This document shows, one piece after another, positions 1 through 8,814 of a DNA stretch of 64,000 bases. Both the position numbers and the translations under genes were made by a program. The stretch's first letter is position 1; every line of letters starts with the position of its first letter. The DNA is from Micromonospora lupini str. Lupac 08 (GTDB lineage Bacteria > Actinomycetota > Actinomycetes > Mycobacteriales > Micromonosporaceae). The stretch lies in assembly GCF_000297395.2 (NCBI RefSeq), contig NZ_HF570108.1:4996636-5060635 (forward strand). Reading direction: 5' to 3'. The notes beneath the pieces were generated by a model. That model was not told the DNA's origin and ran no database searches. It saw only the letters and a list, made by a program, of their open reading frames with translations.

Positions 1-306
1 CGCAGTCTCGCCCCGGATTCCCCCGAGTTCGTGGCCCGACACCGGGGTGGCCCGGCCGAGCGGGACGGCGGCTACCACCAGGGCACGGTGTGGCCGTGGC
101 TGCTCGGGCCGTACGTGGATGCCGCCCGTCGGGGCAAGATGTCGGTCGATGACGCATTGATCGGCATAGAGTCCCATCTGACCGAATATGGGCTAGGATC
201 GGTAAGTGAGACGGCCGACGGCGTCGCGCCGCACTCCGCGACCGGCTGCCCGTTCCAGGCGTGGTCGGTGGCCGAGCTGCTGCGGGTACGCCGAAAGGGC
301 CAGTAG
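1..306 (+). CDS. Glycogen debranching enzyme (amylo-alpha-1,6-glucosidase), C-terminal fragment
   Basis: Partial gene: the reading frame is open from base 1 and ends with TAG at 304-306, giving about 101 residues. The segment GGYHQGTVWPWLLGPYV is the conserved motif near the end of the (alpha/alpha)6 barrel of GDE/GH133-type debranching enzymes, and it is followed by a family-typical tail (SVSETADG, GCPFQAWSVAELLR). The enzyme would remove alpha-1,6 branches during glycogen breakdown in the cytoplasm. It lies 137 bp upstream of a GT4 glycosyltransferase on the same strand, an arrangement that suggests a glucan-metabolism unit. The catalytic acids of the barrel lie outside the window, so activity cannot be judged. 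Confidence 0.85.
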   Translation, partial: RSLAPDSPEFVARHRGGPAERDGGYHQGTVWPWLLGPYVDAARRGKMSVDDALIGIESHLTEYGLGSVSETADGVAPHSATGCPFQAWSVAELLRVRRKGQ

Positions 307-443
307 CGCTTTACACGACCGCAACGGCGGTGTCTCCGCTGGTTATCTCGGCCCCGGCAGGATTGGCCCCGATCCAGACGCGACGGCGACATCGACTCCG
401 GTGTCGGTCGGCGCGCGCCCGGGGACAACTCAAAGGGGGCCGC

Positions 444-1778
444 ATGTCACCCGACGCCCACGTGATCGACATCCACCCCGCCCGTCAGCTGCGGGTGCTG
501 ATGCTGTCCTGGGAATATCCGCCGGTGCTCGTCGGCGGCCTGGGCCGCCACGTGCACGCGCTCTCCGTCGCCCTCGCCGCCGCCGGCCACGACGTCACGG
601 TCGTCACCCGCCACGCCGAGGGCGCACCCCTGGAGGAGTACGCCGACGGCGTGCGCATCCTGCGCGCACCCGAAGACCCCGTCACCTTCCCCCTCGCCAC
701 CGGCTCCCTGCTCGCCTGGACGATGGCCTTCAACCACACCCTCACCCGCACCGCCCTACGCGCCACCCAGGCCGGCAGCTACGACGTCATCCACGCCCAC
801 GACTGGCTCGTCGCCCACACCGCGACCACAGTCGCCGAACACCTCGACCTGCCGCTGGTCACGACCATCCACGCGACCGAGGCGGGCCGGCACCAGGGCT
901 GGCTGCCCGAGGAGATGAACCGCACCATCCACGGCGTCGAGCACTGGCTCAGCGGCTCCTCCACCCGGGTGATCACCTGTTCGGGTTACATGCGCGACCA
1001 GGTCACCGCGCTGTTCGACGTACCGGCCGGACTGGTCGACGTGGTCCCCAACGGGGTCGACGACCGGGCCTGGCGGGCCCGCCCGCGCGCGGTCGCCTCG
1101 GCCCGCGCACGGTTCGCCGCGGACGGCCCCCTCGTCGGGTACGCGGGACGCCTGGTCTACGAGAAGGGCGTGCAGCACCTCGTGCACGCGGTGCCCCGAC
1201 TGCGCGAGCGGCACCCCGGGCTGCGCGTGGTGATCGCCGGCGACGGCCCGTACCGCCCCGAGTTGGAAGCTCAGGCCCGTCGCCTGGCGCTCGGCTCGAC
1301 AGTCCGCTTCACCGGCTTCCTCGACGCCACCCAACTGCCGGCGGTGCTCGGTGCCACCGACGCGACGGTGGTGCCCAGCCTCTACGAGCCGTTCGGCATG
1401 GTGGCCCTGGAAGCGGCGGCCGCCGGGGCGCCCCTCGCCGTGGCCCGTACCGGCGGCCTCGCCGAGATCGTCGAACCCGGCGTGACAGGCGTGACGTTCC
1501 CGCACAGCGACCCGGCGGCCCTCGCGGGCGCGGTCGACCAACTGCTCGGCGACGAGGTCTTCGCCAGGCGGGTGGCCCGACGGGCCCGCACCATGGTCGG
1601 CGAGCGGTACGGCTGGGCCACAATCGCGGCCCGCACCGCCGCCACCTACGCCACCGCCCGTCGCGAACACGGCCCGCTCCAGGCCCGCCGGGCCGCCGCC
1701 CGACTGGCCGGCGGGCGTGACCGGATCGCCATCCCCGAGGGCAATCTGCTGGCTGCCGCCGACCACGCCGCCTGCTGA
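444..1778 (+). CDS. Glycosyltransferase family 4 (glycogen/alpha-glucan synthase-like)
   Basis: A 444-residue GT-B glycosyltransferase. The N-terminal domain opens with LRVLMLSWEYPPVLVGGLGRHV, typical of GT4/GT5 enzymes that bind the acceptor glucan. The C-terminal domain has the donor-binding stretch VGYAGRLVYEKGVQHL and the EX7E motif EPFGMVALE (E315 and E323). The ATG at 444 is chosen because an AAAGGGGG ribosome-binding site precedes it by 4 nt and homology begins there; the frame is open further upstream but lacks a good signal. Its place just after a debranching enzyme argues for an alpha-glucan acceptor, but donor (UDP- or ADP-glucose) and product are not decidable from sequence. Confidence 0.85.
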   Translation: MSPDAHVIDIHPARQLRVLMLSWEYPPVLVGGLGRHVHALSVALAAAGHDVTVVTRHAEGAPLEEYADGVRILRAPEDPVTFPLATGSLLAWTMAFNHTLTRTALRATQAGSYDVIHAHDWLVAHTATTVAEHLDLPLVTTIHATEAGRHQGWLPEEMNRTIHGVEHWLSGSSTRVITCSGYMRDQVTALFDVPAGLVDVVPNGVDDRAWRARPRAVASARARFAADGPLVGYAGRLVYEKGVQHLVHAVPRLRERHPGLRVVIAGDGPYRPELEAQARRLALGSTVRFTGFLDATQLPAVLGATDATVVPSLYEPFGMVALEAAAAGAPLAVARTGGLAEIVEPGVTGVTFPHSDPAALAGAVDQLLGDEVFARRVARRARTMVGERYGWATIAARTAATYATARREHGPLQARRAAARLAGGRDRIAIPEGNLLAAADHAAC

Positions 1779-1861
1779 GCAAAGTCGGACGACCGATAGG
1801 TGACTTCCGATCCGCTGGTTAGGGTGTACCCCGGACAGCGGCTGAGGAGGAGCGTGCGCAG

Positions 1862-3835
1862 GTGCTGATCGCCGGTCGGTACCAGCTGCTCGACCTGGTG
1901 GGTCGCGGAGGCATGGGTCGGGTGTGGCGAGCGCGCGACGAGATGCTGCACCGCGAGGTCGCGGTCAAGGAAGTCGTACCGCCGAGTTGGTTGGCCGACC
2001 ACGAGCGGGCCGAGCTGCGCTCGCGCACGCTGCGCGAGGCGCGCGCCGCGGCCCGGCTCAACCACCCCGCCGTGGTCCGGCTCTACGACGTCGTTCCGGT
2101 CGAGGGCAGCCCGTGGATCGTGATGGAGTACGTCCCGTCGCGCACCCTGCAGGACGTCATCGACGCCGAGGGGCCGCTGGCGCCGGCCCGCGCCGCCCGG
2201 ATCGGCCTGGCCCTGCTCGGCGCGCTGGAGGCGGCGCACACGGCCGGAGTGCTGCACCGCGACGTCAAACCCCAGAACGTGCTCGTCGCCCACGACGGCC
2301 GGGTGATGCTCGCCGACTTCGGGCTGGCCACCTTCGACGGCGGGGACGGCGCGATGACCCGCCCCGGGATGGTGCTGGGCTCTCCGCAGTACGTCGCCCC
2401 GGAGCGGGCCGCCGAGGGGGTGTCCACGGTGGCCGCCGACCTGTGGTCACTCGGGGCCACCCTGCACGCCGCCGTGGAGGGCCGCTCCCCGTACGCCCGT
2501 AGCAACGCGATGGCCACGCTCAGCGCCCTGGCCGCGGGCCCACCGGACCCGGCCCCGCACGCCGGAGCGCTCGCGCCCGTGCTCGCCGGGCTGCTGCGCC
2601 GCGACCCGAGCGACCGCCTCGACCACGACGAAGCCCGCCGGCTGCTCACCGCCGCCGCGACCGGGCAGCCCAGCCCACCGGCGCACTCGCCGGAAGCCGC
2701 AGCCGACGCCCCGACCTCGTTCGCGGGCGCGACGGGCCCCGCGGTCTCGGCACGCTCCACAGGCTTCGCAGGCCCGACAGGCTTCGCAGGCCCGACCGGC
2801 TCCTCCGTCGAGAGGGTGTCCGCCTCCGGGGAACCGGCCGGCCAGGACGTCACCGTCTCGCTTCCCGAGCCCGACCCGACCGCCGGCACCGACGGCAGCG
2901 GGGCAGTTCCACCTGGGAACGCGTCGACCGGCGCCCGCCCGAGCGCCGAACCGGGCGTCGGGGCCTCGGCGGAGGCGACAGCCCCCACCCCGGCAGCGTC
3001 CGAGCAACCGGGCGAGCGACCGGTCGGGCGACTGAGCGGGAGACTGGGCGGGCGGCCCACGGCGCGGCGGGCGGCGCTGGCCGTCGTCGCGCTGCTCGTG
3101 GCCGCCGCCGCTGGCGTGGGCACCGCGCTGGCCGTCGCCGGTGACGCCCCGACCGACACCGCAGCGCGGTCCACCGCGTCACACGCGAATAGTCCGAACG
3201 ACGGCGGCAGCCCGGACGGGGGCCACGGCGATGACCGGGGCGGCCCGTACGGCGGTGGCGGGCCCGGCGGCCCGTACGGCGGCGGTGGCCCCGGCCGGCC
3301 CGGCCCGCCGCCGAACGGCCGCGACGTGCCCCCGCCGCCGTTCCCCTGCGTCCATCCGGACGTCGCGGGTCCGCCGGTCTCGGCCGGAGCACCCGGTCCG
3401 GGTGAGCGGTTCCGGCCGCCCCCGGGGTGGGTCTGGCACGCCGACAGCACCGGCTTCCGGGTGTCCGTGCCGGCGAGCTGGCACTACTCGCGCGAAGGCG
3501 CGGTGACCTGCTTCCAGGACCCGGCCACCGGCCGGGCGTTGAGTGTCGCGCAGGATGGCACGGCCGACCCGCTGACCAGACTGCGGTCGGCCCGCGACGA
3601 CGCGGCCGGCCACGGCGCGCTGCCGGGCTACGACGAGATCCGGCTCGCCGCGGGCGGCGGCGGCGCGGAGTGGGAGTGCCGGTGGACGGCCCCGTACGGT
3701 CCGGTGCTGCACGCCCGGCAACAGGTCCTCGCGGACAAGCGCTGGACACTGGGGTGGATCACCGACGACAGGGACTGGACGGCTGCCGGCGCGGACTGGA
3801 CGGCAGTGCGAGACAGTTTCCGACCACCCCGCTGA
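1862..3835 (+). CDS. Transmembrane Ser/Thr protein kinase with extracytoplasmic sensor domain (copy 1)
   Basis: A 657-residue PknB-type (Hanks) kinase. The kinase domain covers about residues 1-265: Gly-rich loop GRGGMGRV, ATP lysine K36, catalytic loop HRDVKPQN (D134), DFG (D152) and APE. A Pro/Thr/Ser-rich juxtamembrane linker follows, then one membrane helix at about 403-429, a Gly/Pro/Asp-rich spacer and an exported domain of about 150 residues with three cysteines (FPC, AVTCFQDP, WECRW). No PASTA repeats occur. The exported domain matches that of the next gene. The GTG start follows GAGGAGGA, and the GTG at 1854 is out of frame. A TAGGGT -10-like hexamer lies at 1820-1825. The extracytoplasmic ligand is unknown. 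Confidence 0.93.
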   Translation: MLIAGRYQLLDLVGRGGMGRVWRARDEMLHREVAVKEVVPPSWLADHERAELRSRTLREARAAARLNHPAVVRLYDVVPVEGSPWIVMEYVPSRTLQDVIDAEGPLAPARAARIGLALLGALEAAHTAGVLHRDVKPQNVLVAHDGRVMLADFGLATFDGGDGAMTRPGMVLGSPQYVAPERAAEGVSTVAADLWSLGATLHAAVEGRSPYARSNAMATLSALAAGPPDPAPHAGALAPVLAGLLRRDPSDRLDHDEARRLLTAAATGQPSPPAHSPEAAADAPTSFAGATGPAVSARSTGFAGPTGFAGPTGSSVERVSASGEPAGQDVTVSLPEPDPTAGTDGSGAVPPGNASTGARPSAEPGVGASAEATAPTPAASEQPGERPVGRLSGRLGGRPTARRAALAVVALLVAAAAGVGTALAVAGDAPTDTAARSTASHANSPNDGGSPDGGHGDDRGGPYGGGGPGGPYGGGGPGRPGPPPNGRDVPPPPFPCVHPDVAGPPVSAGAPGPGERFRPPPGWVWHADSTGFRVSVPASWHYSREGAVTCFQDPATGRALSVAQDGTADPLTRLRSARDDAAGHGALPGYDEIRLAAGGGGAEWECRWTAPYGPVLHARQQVLADKRWTLGWITDDRDWTAAGADWTAVRDSFRPPR

Positions 3836-3953
3836 CCTGCGCCGTATGGCCCTGATCGGCCCTCCGTCCGGCGTGGATCGAGGCCGCTCAGCGGATGAGA
3901 AAAACAGCGTTGGTGGCTATCGTGTAACTCGGGGTGACCGAGGGGGAGCGGCG

Positions 3954-5648
3954 GTGCAGCAGTTGCTGATCGCGGGTCGGTACCGGCTGCTCGACCTGGT
4001 CGGCACCGGCGGGATGGGCCGGGTGTGGCTGGCCCGTGACGAGATGCTGCACCGGGACGTGGCGGTGAAGGAGGTCGTGCCGCCGGCCTGGCTGGCCGAG
4101 TCCGAACGCGCGGAACTACGACTGCGGACGCTGCGCGAGGCGCGCACCGCCGCGCGGCTCAACCACCCCAACGTCGTGCGTCTCTACGACGTGGTGCACC
4201 ACGGGGAGAACCCGTGGATCGTGATGGAGTACGTGGCGTCCCGGTCGGTGCAGCAGATCATCAACGCCGAGGGCCCACTGAGTCCACAACGTACCGCCCG
4301 GATCGGGCTGGCCGTGCTCGCGGCGTTACGGGCGGCGCACACCGCAGGTGTGTTGCACCGCGACGTGAAGCCGCACAACGTGCTGGTCGCCGACGACGGG
4401 CGGGTGGTGCTCACCGACTTCGGACTGGCGACCTTCGACGGCGGCGACGGGGCGATGACAGGTCCCGGCCTGGTGCTCGGCTCGCCGCAGTTCGTCGCAC
4501 CGGAGCGGGCCCGCGAAGGCGTGTCGGATCCACGTACCGACCTGTGGTCGCTGGGCGCGACGCTCTACGCCACTGTCGAGGGGCAGTCCCCGTACGCCCG
4601 GTCCAGCGCGATGGCGACGTTGAGCGCGCTGGCCACCGAACCGCCGGATCCGATGCGTCGGGCCGGCCCGTTGCGTCCGGTGATCACCGGCCTGTTGCAG
4701 CGCGATCCCTGGCGGCGGTTGACAGCCCTGGAGACCGAGCCGCTGCTGCGCGCCGCGGCCGCCGACCACGACCGGCCGGCCGAGCCGGCCGGGCCGGCCG
4801 CTTCCTCCGCGGTGGCGGCGGTCCGCAGCGCGGGCCGTTCCGCGGTGTCCGTTCGGGGCGGCCAGGCCGGTCCGCCGGACGACGCGCCGCCGACCCGCCC
4901 ACCGGTGACACGCCCGGCCACCCGCCCACCGGACGACGCGCCGCCGGCCCGCCCACCGGTGACACGCCCGGCCGGCCGACGCGGCCGGCTGATCGCGCTG
5001 GGTGGCGCGGCGACGGCCGCCGTCCTGCTCGTCGCCGGGGGTGTCACGGCGGTGCTGCTCACTCGCCATGACGATCTGACGCCGCCGTCCGGCGCCGGAG
5101 GAGGCGCGACCGCCACCCGACCGGCCGCGTTCGCCTGCGCGGCGGCTCCGCCGCCGACGGCCACCCCGGTGCCGTCGGTGTCGCCGCCCGTCGACGCGCG
5201 GTACGGGCTGCGGGACGGTTGGACCTGGCACCTCGACCCGAGCGGCTTCCGCATCGCGGCGCCGGTGGGCTGGGCACGCTGGACCGAAGGGGCGGTGACC
5301 TGCTTCCGGGAGCCCAGCGGGGCTCGGGTGCTCAGCGTCGAGGCGGGGGCGCCGCGGGCCGATCCGGTGGCGCACTGGAAGGCCGAGGAGAAGCGGCTCG
5401 TCGGCGGCGACGCCCTGCCGGGCTACCGCAAGCTGGACATCTCGGCGCTCGACGTCTTCGACGGCGGGGCCCTCTGGGAGTGCAGTTGGGAGAACGCCGC
5501 CGGTGAGCGGGTGCACAGCATCCGGCTGCTCGCCAACACCTCGGCCGGGCGCGCCTACACCGTCTCGTGGTTGACAAAAGAGTTCGACTGGCAGGTCAAC
5601 GCGGCATACTTCGTGATGATCCGGCAGAGCTTCACGCCCACCCTCTGA
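3954..5648 (+). CDS. Transmembrane Ser/Thr protein kinase with extracytoplasmic sensor domain (copy 2)
   Basis: A 564-residue paralogue of the preceding kinase. It keeps all kinase motifs: GTGGMGRV, K39, HRDVKPHN (D137), DFG (D155) and APE. A Pro/Arg-rich linker with a repeated PPDDAPP...RPPVTRPA unit follows, then a membrane helix at about 345-370 and an exported domain with the same framework as copy 1 (GWTWHLDPSGFRI, EGAVTCF, ALPGY, WECSW, SFTP). GTG 3954 is preferred over starts further upstream because GAGGGGGAG sits 5-6 nt before it and alignment with copy 1 begins there. A TATCGT hexamer at 3918-3923 may be its own -10. One TTA leucine codon (4326-4328) falls in the kinase domain, which is rare in DNA this GC-rich. 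Confidence 0.93.
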   Translation: MQQLLIAGRYRLLDLVGTGGMGRVWLARDEMLHRDVAVKEVVPPAWLAESERAELRLRTLREARTAARLNHPNVVRLYDVVHHGENPWIVMEYVASRSVQQIINAEGPLSPQRTARIGLAVLAALRAAHTAGVLHRDVKPHNVLVADDGRVVLTDFGLATFDGGDGAMTGPGLVLGSPQFVAPERAREGVSDPRTDLWSLGATLYATVEGQSPYARSSAMATLSALATEPPDPMRRAGPLRPVITGLLQRDPWRRLTALETEPLLRAAAADHDRPAEPAGPAASSAVAAVRSAGRSAVSVRGGQAGPPDDAPPTRPPVTRPATRPPDDAPPARPPVTRPAGRRGRLIALGGAATAAVLLVAGGVTAVLLTRHDDLTPPSGAGGGATATRPAAFACAAAPPPTATPVPSVSPPVDARYGLRDGWTWHLDPSGFRIAAPVGWARWTEGAVTCFREPSGARVLSVEAGAPRADPVAHWKAEEKRLVGGDALPGYRKLDISALDVFDGGALWECSWENAAGERVHSIRLLANTSAGRAYTVSWLTKEFDWQVNAAYFVMIRQSFTPTL

Positions 5649-5750
5649 CACTGTCCGATGTGGACGCTCCGACTGACGCCCCTGCGACACCGGCGCTGGC
5701 TACAGTGGCGTAGTTTTGGCGCTCAAGATCCCTGGGGAGGGTGAGCCGAG

Positions 5751-6560
5751 ATGATGGGACCGTCGCACGCGCTGTCCGGCGCGGCGGTATGGCTGGCCGG
5801 GTCCTGGGCGCTGGACCAGTTCGCCGACTACCACCAGTCGCCCCTGGCGCTGGCGGTGGGTACGGCGGTGTGCGCGGGTGGGGCGCTCTTTCCCGACCTC
5901 GACCTGTCCGGCAAGGTGACCCGCAACCAGGGTGGCGCCACCGTCGCCCGTACGTTCGGGGTGTTCTCGCTCTTCGTCGCCGAGGTGATGGAGAAGATCT
6001 CGCTCGGGGTCTACTACGCGACGAAACTCAGCAAGGATCCACGCCGCAACAACGGGCACCGGACGCTCACCCACACGCTTCCGTTCACGCTGCTTGTCGG
6101 CTGGGGCACCACCGCGCTCTGCGCCGCGTACGGCAAGTGGGCGGTGATCACGATCCTGTTCTTCATGTTCGGCCTCGCCCTGCGCGGCCTCTTCGACGAG
6201 TGGGCCGAGCGGGCCGGCTGGGTGATCGTGACGCTCGCCTCGGCCGGGGCGGCCTGGTTCACCTTCGCCAACCTGCCGGGTGGCCGGGGCTATCCACTGA
6301 TCGGCACGGCCGTCGGGGTGGGCTGCTTCGTGCACATCCTCGGCGACATGATCACCAGAGCCGGGGTGCCGATCCTCTGGCCGATCCCGATCCGCCGTCG
6401 CATGTGGACGATGATCGGCCTGCCCAACAGCATCGCGCTGCGGACCGGCAGCAAGACCGAGGTGGTCGTCCTGCGTGCCGTCCTGACCGTCGTGTCGGTG
6501 CTCGCCACCGCCGGCCTGATCGCCCCATCGGTGCTGCAGCGGTTCAACATCGACATATGA
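5751..6560 (+). CDS. Membrane-bound metal-dependent hydrolase (YdjM/DUF457 family)
   Basis: A 269-residue polytopic membrane protein. It opens with MMGPSHALSGAAVW, followed by GGALFPDLDL and GHRTLTHTLPFTLL, the spaced His/Asp motifs typical of the YdjM/DUF457 membrane hydrolases, which are thought to bind metal at the membrane. About six hydrophobic segments are visible. The substrate is unknown for the family. GGGGAGGG lies about 10 nt upstream; the second ATG at 5754 is an equally possible start. The stop overlaps the start of the next gene (ATGA), so the two are probably co-translated. A TACAGT -10-like hexamer lies at 5701-5706. Confidence 0.8.
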   Translation: MMGPSHALSGAAVWLAGSWALDQFADYHQSPLALAVGTAVCAGGALFPDLDLSGKVTRNQGGATVARTFGVFSLFVAEVMEKISLGVYYATKLSKDPRRNNGHRTLTHTLPFTLLVGWGTTALCAAYGKWAVITILFFMFGLALRGLFDEWAERAGWVIVTLASAGAAWFTFANLPGGRGYPLIGTAVGVGCFVHILGDMITRAGVPILWPIPIRRRMWTMIGLPNSIALRTGSKTEVVVLRAVLTVVSVLATAGLIAPSVLQRFNIDI

Positions 6561-7465
6561 CCGATCCCGCGCCACCGTCACCTCCGGCCGAGGACGCGCG
6601 GGTGCCGGAGTTCTGGGGCGCGCTCGGGCTGCCCGGCCTGGCGGACGTGCACGTGCACTTCCTGCCGCCGAGGCTGCTACGCCGGGTGTGGGAGTACTTC
6701 GACGCCGCCGGGCCGCTGGTGGGCACCGAGTGGCCGATCCGCTACCGGTGGAGCGACGCCTACCGCGTCGCCCACCTGCGCCACCTCGGGGTACGGGCGT
6801 TCAGCGCGCTGGCGTACGCCCACCGACCCGGCATGGCGGCCGACCTGAACCGCTGGACGCTGCGGTTCGCCCGGGACACCCCGGGCTGCCTGCCCTCGGC
6901 CACCTTCTTCCCCGAGCCCGGTGTCGCCGCGTACGTCGATGACGCGCTGACCGACGGGGCGCGGCTGTTCAAGGTGCACGTGCAGGTCGGCGGCTTCTCC
7001 CCCACCGATCCGGCGTTGGACGAGGTGTGGGGGACGCTCGCCGACGCGGGCGTGCCGGTGGTCGTGCACGCCGGACACGCTCCGGTGGGGACGACGCACA
7101 CCGGGCCCACCCCGTTCGCCGACCTGCTCGCCCGCCATCCCCGCCTGGTCGCCGTGGTGGCGCACCTCGGCGCCCCGGACTACCGGGCGTTCCTCGACCT
7201 CGCCGAGGCGTACGAGCGGGTCCGGCTGGACACCACCATGGCGTTCACGCCGTTCTTCGACCGGTTCGTGCCCTTTCCCGCCGACGAGTTGCCCCGACTG
7301 CGCGACCTGGGCCTCGCCGGCAAGGTGCTGCTCGGCAGCGACTTCCCCAACATCCCCTACCCGTACGCCGACCAGCTGACCGGGCTGGCCCGGCTGGACC
7401 TGGGCGACGACTGGCTCCGCGCGGTGTGCTGGAACAACGCCGCCACCCTGTTCGACCTGCCCTGA
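6557..7465 (+). CDS. Amidohydrolase family protein (amidohydrolase 2 type)
   Basis: A 302-residue TIM-barrel metal hydrolase. The N-terminal metal site GLADVHVHFLP, the strand-4 segment FKVHVQVGGF, the histidine-bearing strands VVVHAGHAP and VVAHLG, and the late aspartate in LLGSDFPNIPYP are all present. The family includes decarboxylases such as ACMSD and various lactone or amide hydrolases; the substrate cannot be named. The ATG at 6557 overlaps the upstream stop by 4 bp, which fixes the start. Cotranscription with the membrane hydrolase is likely, though no functional link is obvious. Confidence 0.82.
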   Translation: MTDPAPPSPPAEDARVPEFWGALGLPGLADVHVHFLPPRLLRRVWEYFDAAGPLVGTEWPIRYRWSDAYRVAHLRHLGVRAFSALAYAHRPGMAADLNRWTLRFARDTPGCLPSATFFPEPGVAAYVDDALTDGARLFKVHVQVGGFSPTDPALDEVWGTLADAGVPVVVHAGHAPVGTTHTGPTPFADLLARHPRLVAVVAHLGAPDYRAFLDLAEAYERVRLDTTMAFTPFFDRFVPFPADELPRLRDLGLAGKVLLGSDFPNIPYPYADQLTGLARLDLGDDWLRAVCWNNAATLFDLP

Positions 7466-7564
7466 ACTCCCACCCGCGGGAGCGCGTTTCGGCGGCTCGT
7501 CGAGAGGGCTTCGGGGCGCGCGGCGGTGCGGTCGAGGGGTCGGACTTGTTTTCGACATCGGCTA

Positions 7565-7625
7565 TTGACGTCGTCGTAACAGGTGGCCTAGCGTCTGTCG
7601 AACCGCTTCGTCGAAACGCTTCGAC
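7565..7625 (+). promoter_or_regulatory. Promoter with two overlapping LacI-type operators
   Basis: TTGACG at 7565-7570 and TAGCGT at 7589-7594 (18 bp spacer) form a sigma-70-like promoter. Immediately downstream are two near-palindromes with the LacI-family core AANCGNTT: GTCGAACCGCTTCGTC (7597-7612) and GTCGAAACGCTTCGAC (7610-7625), sharing 3 bp. They lie over the expected transcription start of the LacI-family gene at 7670, consistent with autorepression and sugar-inducible control of the whole operon. Confidence 0.7.
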
Positions 7626-7669
7626 GATCATTCGGGAGCGATCCCACGCCGGGCCGGAGGAGGTGCGCG

Positions 7670-8728
7670 GTGGCCACCATGCACGACGTCGCCCGCCTCG
7701 CGGGGGTCTCCCCCAGCACCGTGTCGTACGTGCTCACCGGCACCCGGCCGATCTCCCAGGCCACCCGGGACAAGGTCCTCGCCGCGATGGCCCAGCTCGA
7801 CTACCAGCCCAACGCCATGGCCCGTGGGTTGGCCAGCCGGCGCAGCCGGATCCTGGGCCTGCTGATGCCGATGGACGAGCGCGGCCTGGGCGCGACCGAG
7901 ACCGCGTTCGTCACCGGCGCCGCCGCGGCGGCCAGCGCCGTCGGCTACCACCTGGTGCTCTCGCCGGTCGGCGGCGGCAACCTCGACGACCTGCGGCGGC
8001 TGGCCAGCCAGCGGATGCTCGACGGCGTCGTGCTGATGGAGGTGCAGCTCGCCGACGAGCGGGTCACCGTGCTCCAGGAGGCGGGCGTGCCGCTGGTGCT
8101 GATCGGGCGCACCGGGGACACCACCGGGCTCTCCTACGTCGACATCGACTTCGAGCAGACCGTGCGGGAGGCCGTCGCGCACCTGGTCGGCCTGGGGCAC
8201 CGTCGGATCGTCTACGTCAACCACTCGGCCGCCACGCTGGCCAGCGGCTACGGTCCCGCGTTGCGGACCCGGGACGCGTTCGTCTCGGCGATGAGCGGGC
8301 ACGGCCTGGAGCCGGTCATGATCCCGGCCGAGGACAGCGCCGCCGGCGGGCGTGCCGCCCTGGCCGCCGCGTTCGCGCGGACGCCGGGGCTGACCGCAGT
8401 GGTGGCGATGAACGAGACCGCGATCTTCGGCATCCTCGGCGAGTTGACCGGACGAGGGCTGTCGGTGCCCGACGACGTCTCGGTCGTCTCGATGGTCACC
8501 TCGCCACAGGTCGCCGAGCTGGCCACCCCGGCGCTGACCGCGATGACGTCGCCCGGGTCGACCCTGGGCCGGATCGCGATCGAGGCGCTGGTGCGCCACC
8601 TGGACGGGCGCGGCAACGAGCGCCACCAACAACTGCTGCCATGCGCGCTGGAAATCCGGGGATCGACCGCCGAGCCACGACGGCCGGCCCCGGCCAGCGC
8701 CGAACCGTCTCCGACGAGCGGGGGCTGA
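7670..8728 (+). CDS. LacI-family transcriptional regulator
   Basis: A 352-residue repressor. Residues 1-50 form the LacI helix-turn-helix (MHDVARLAGVSPSTVSYVLTG) and hinge helix (NAMARGLAS); the rest is a periplasmic-binding-protein-like effector domain (RILGLLMP, DGVVLMEV, HRRIVYVNH, PDDVSVVSM). The GTG start has a strong GGAGGAGG site. It is the first gene of a run including ABC transporter components, GH31 and GH1, with only 86 bp before the binding protein, so it most likely controls uptake and breakdown of the oligosaccharide they handle. Two tandem operators lie just upstream. The effector would be a sugar released by the glycosidases. Confidence 0.92.
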   Translation: MATMHDVARLAGVSPSTVSYVLTGTRPISQATRDKVLAAMAQLDYQPNAMARGLASRRSRILGLLMPMDERGLGATETAFVTGAAAAASAVGYHLVLSPVGGGNLDDLRRLASQRMLDGVVLMEVQLADERVTVLQEAGVPLVLIGRTGDTTGLSYVDIDFEQTVREAVAHLVGLGHRRIVYVNHSAATLASGYGPALRTRDAFVSAMSGHGLEPVMIPAEDSAAGGRAALAAAFARTPGLTAVVAMNETAIFGILGELTGRGLSVPDDVSVVSMVTSPQVAELATPALTAMTSPGSTLGRIAIEALVRHLDGRGNERHQQLLPCALEIRGSTAEPRRPAPASAEPSPTSGG

Positions 8729-8814
8729 CCAGCCAAAACGGCCCGCCGCCGCGCGGCAACGCGACGACGGACCCAGTGAAGTACCGGGCTCGATACTCAA
8801 CGAGGAGGATAGCA

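Noticed and set aside
3220..3320. Gly/Pro repeat DNA in the first kinase as a CRISPR-like or tandem repeat
   Set aside because: It is a coding linker with GGPYGGGGPGG-type protein repeats and has no spacers.
4870..4975. Direct DNA repeat in the second kinase
   Set aside because: It encodes a duplicated Pro-rich linker (PPDDAPP...RPPVTRPA), normal for juxtamembrane regions.
7027..8814. Long plus-strand open frame continuous with the sugar-binding protein
   Set aside because: It runs through the amidohydrolase and lacI genes out of frame, is rich in Arg/Gly/Pro, and has no signals; the real gene begins at 8815 with an RBS and signal peptide.
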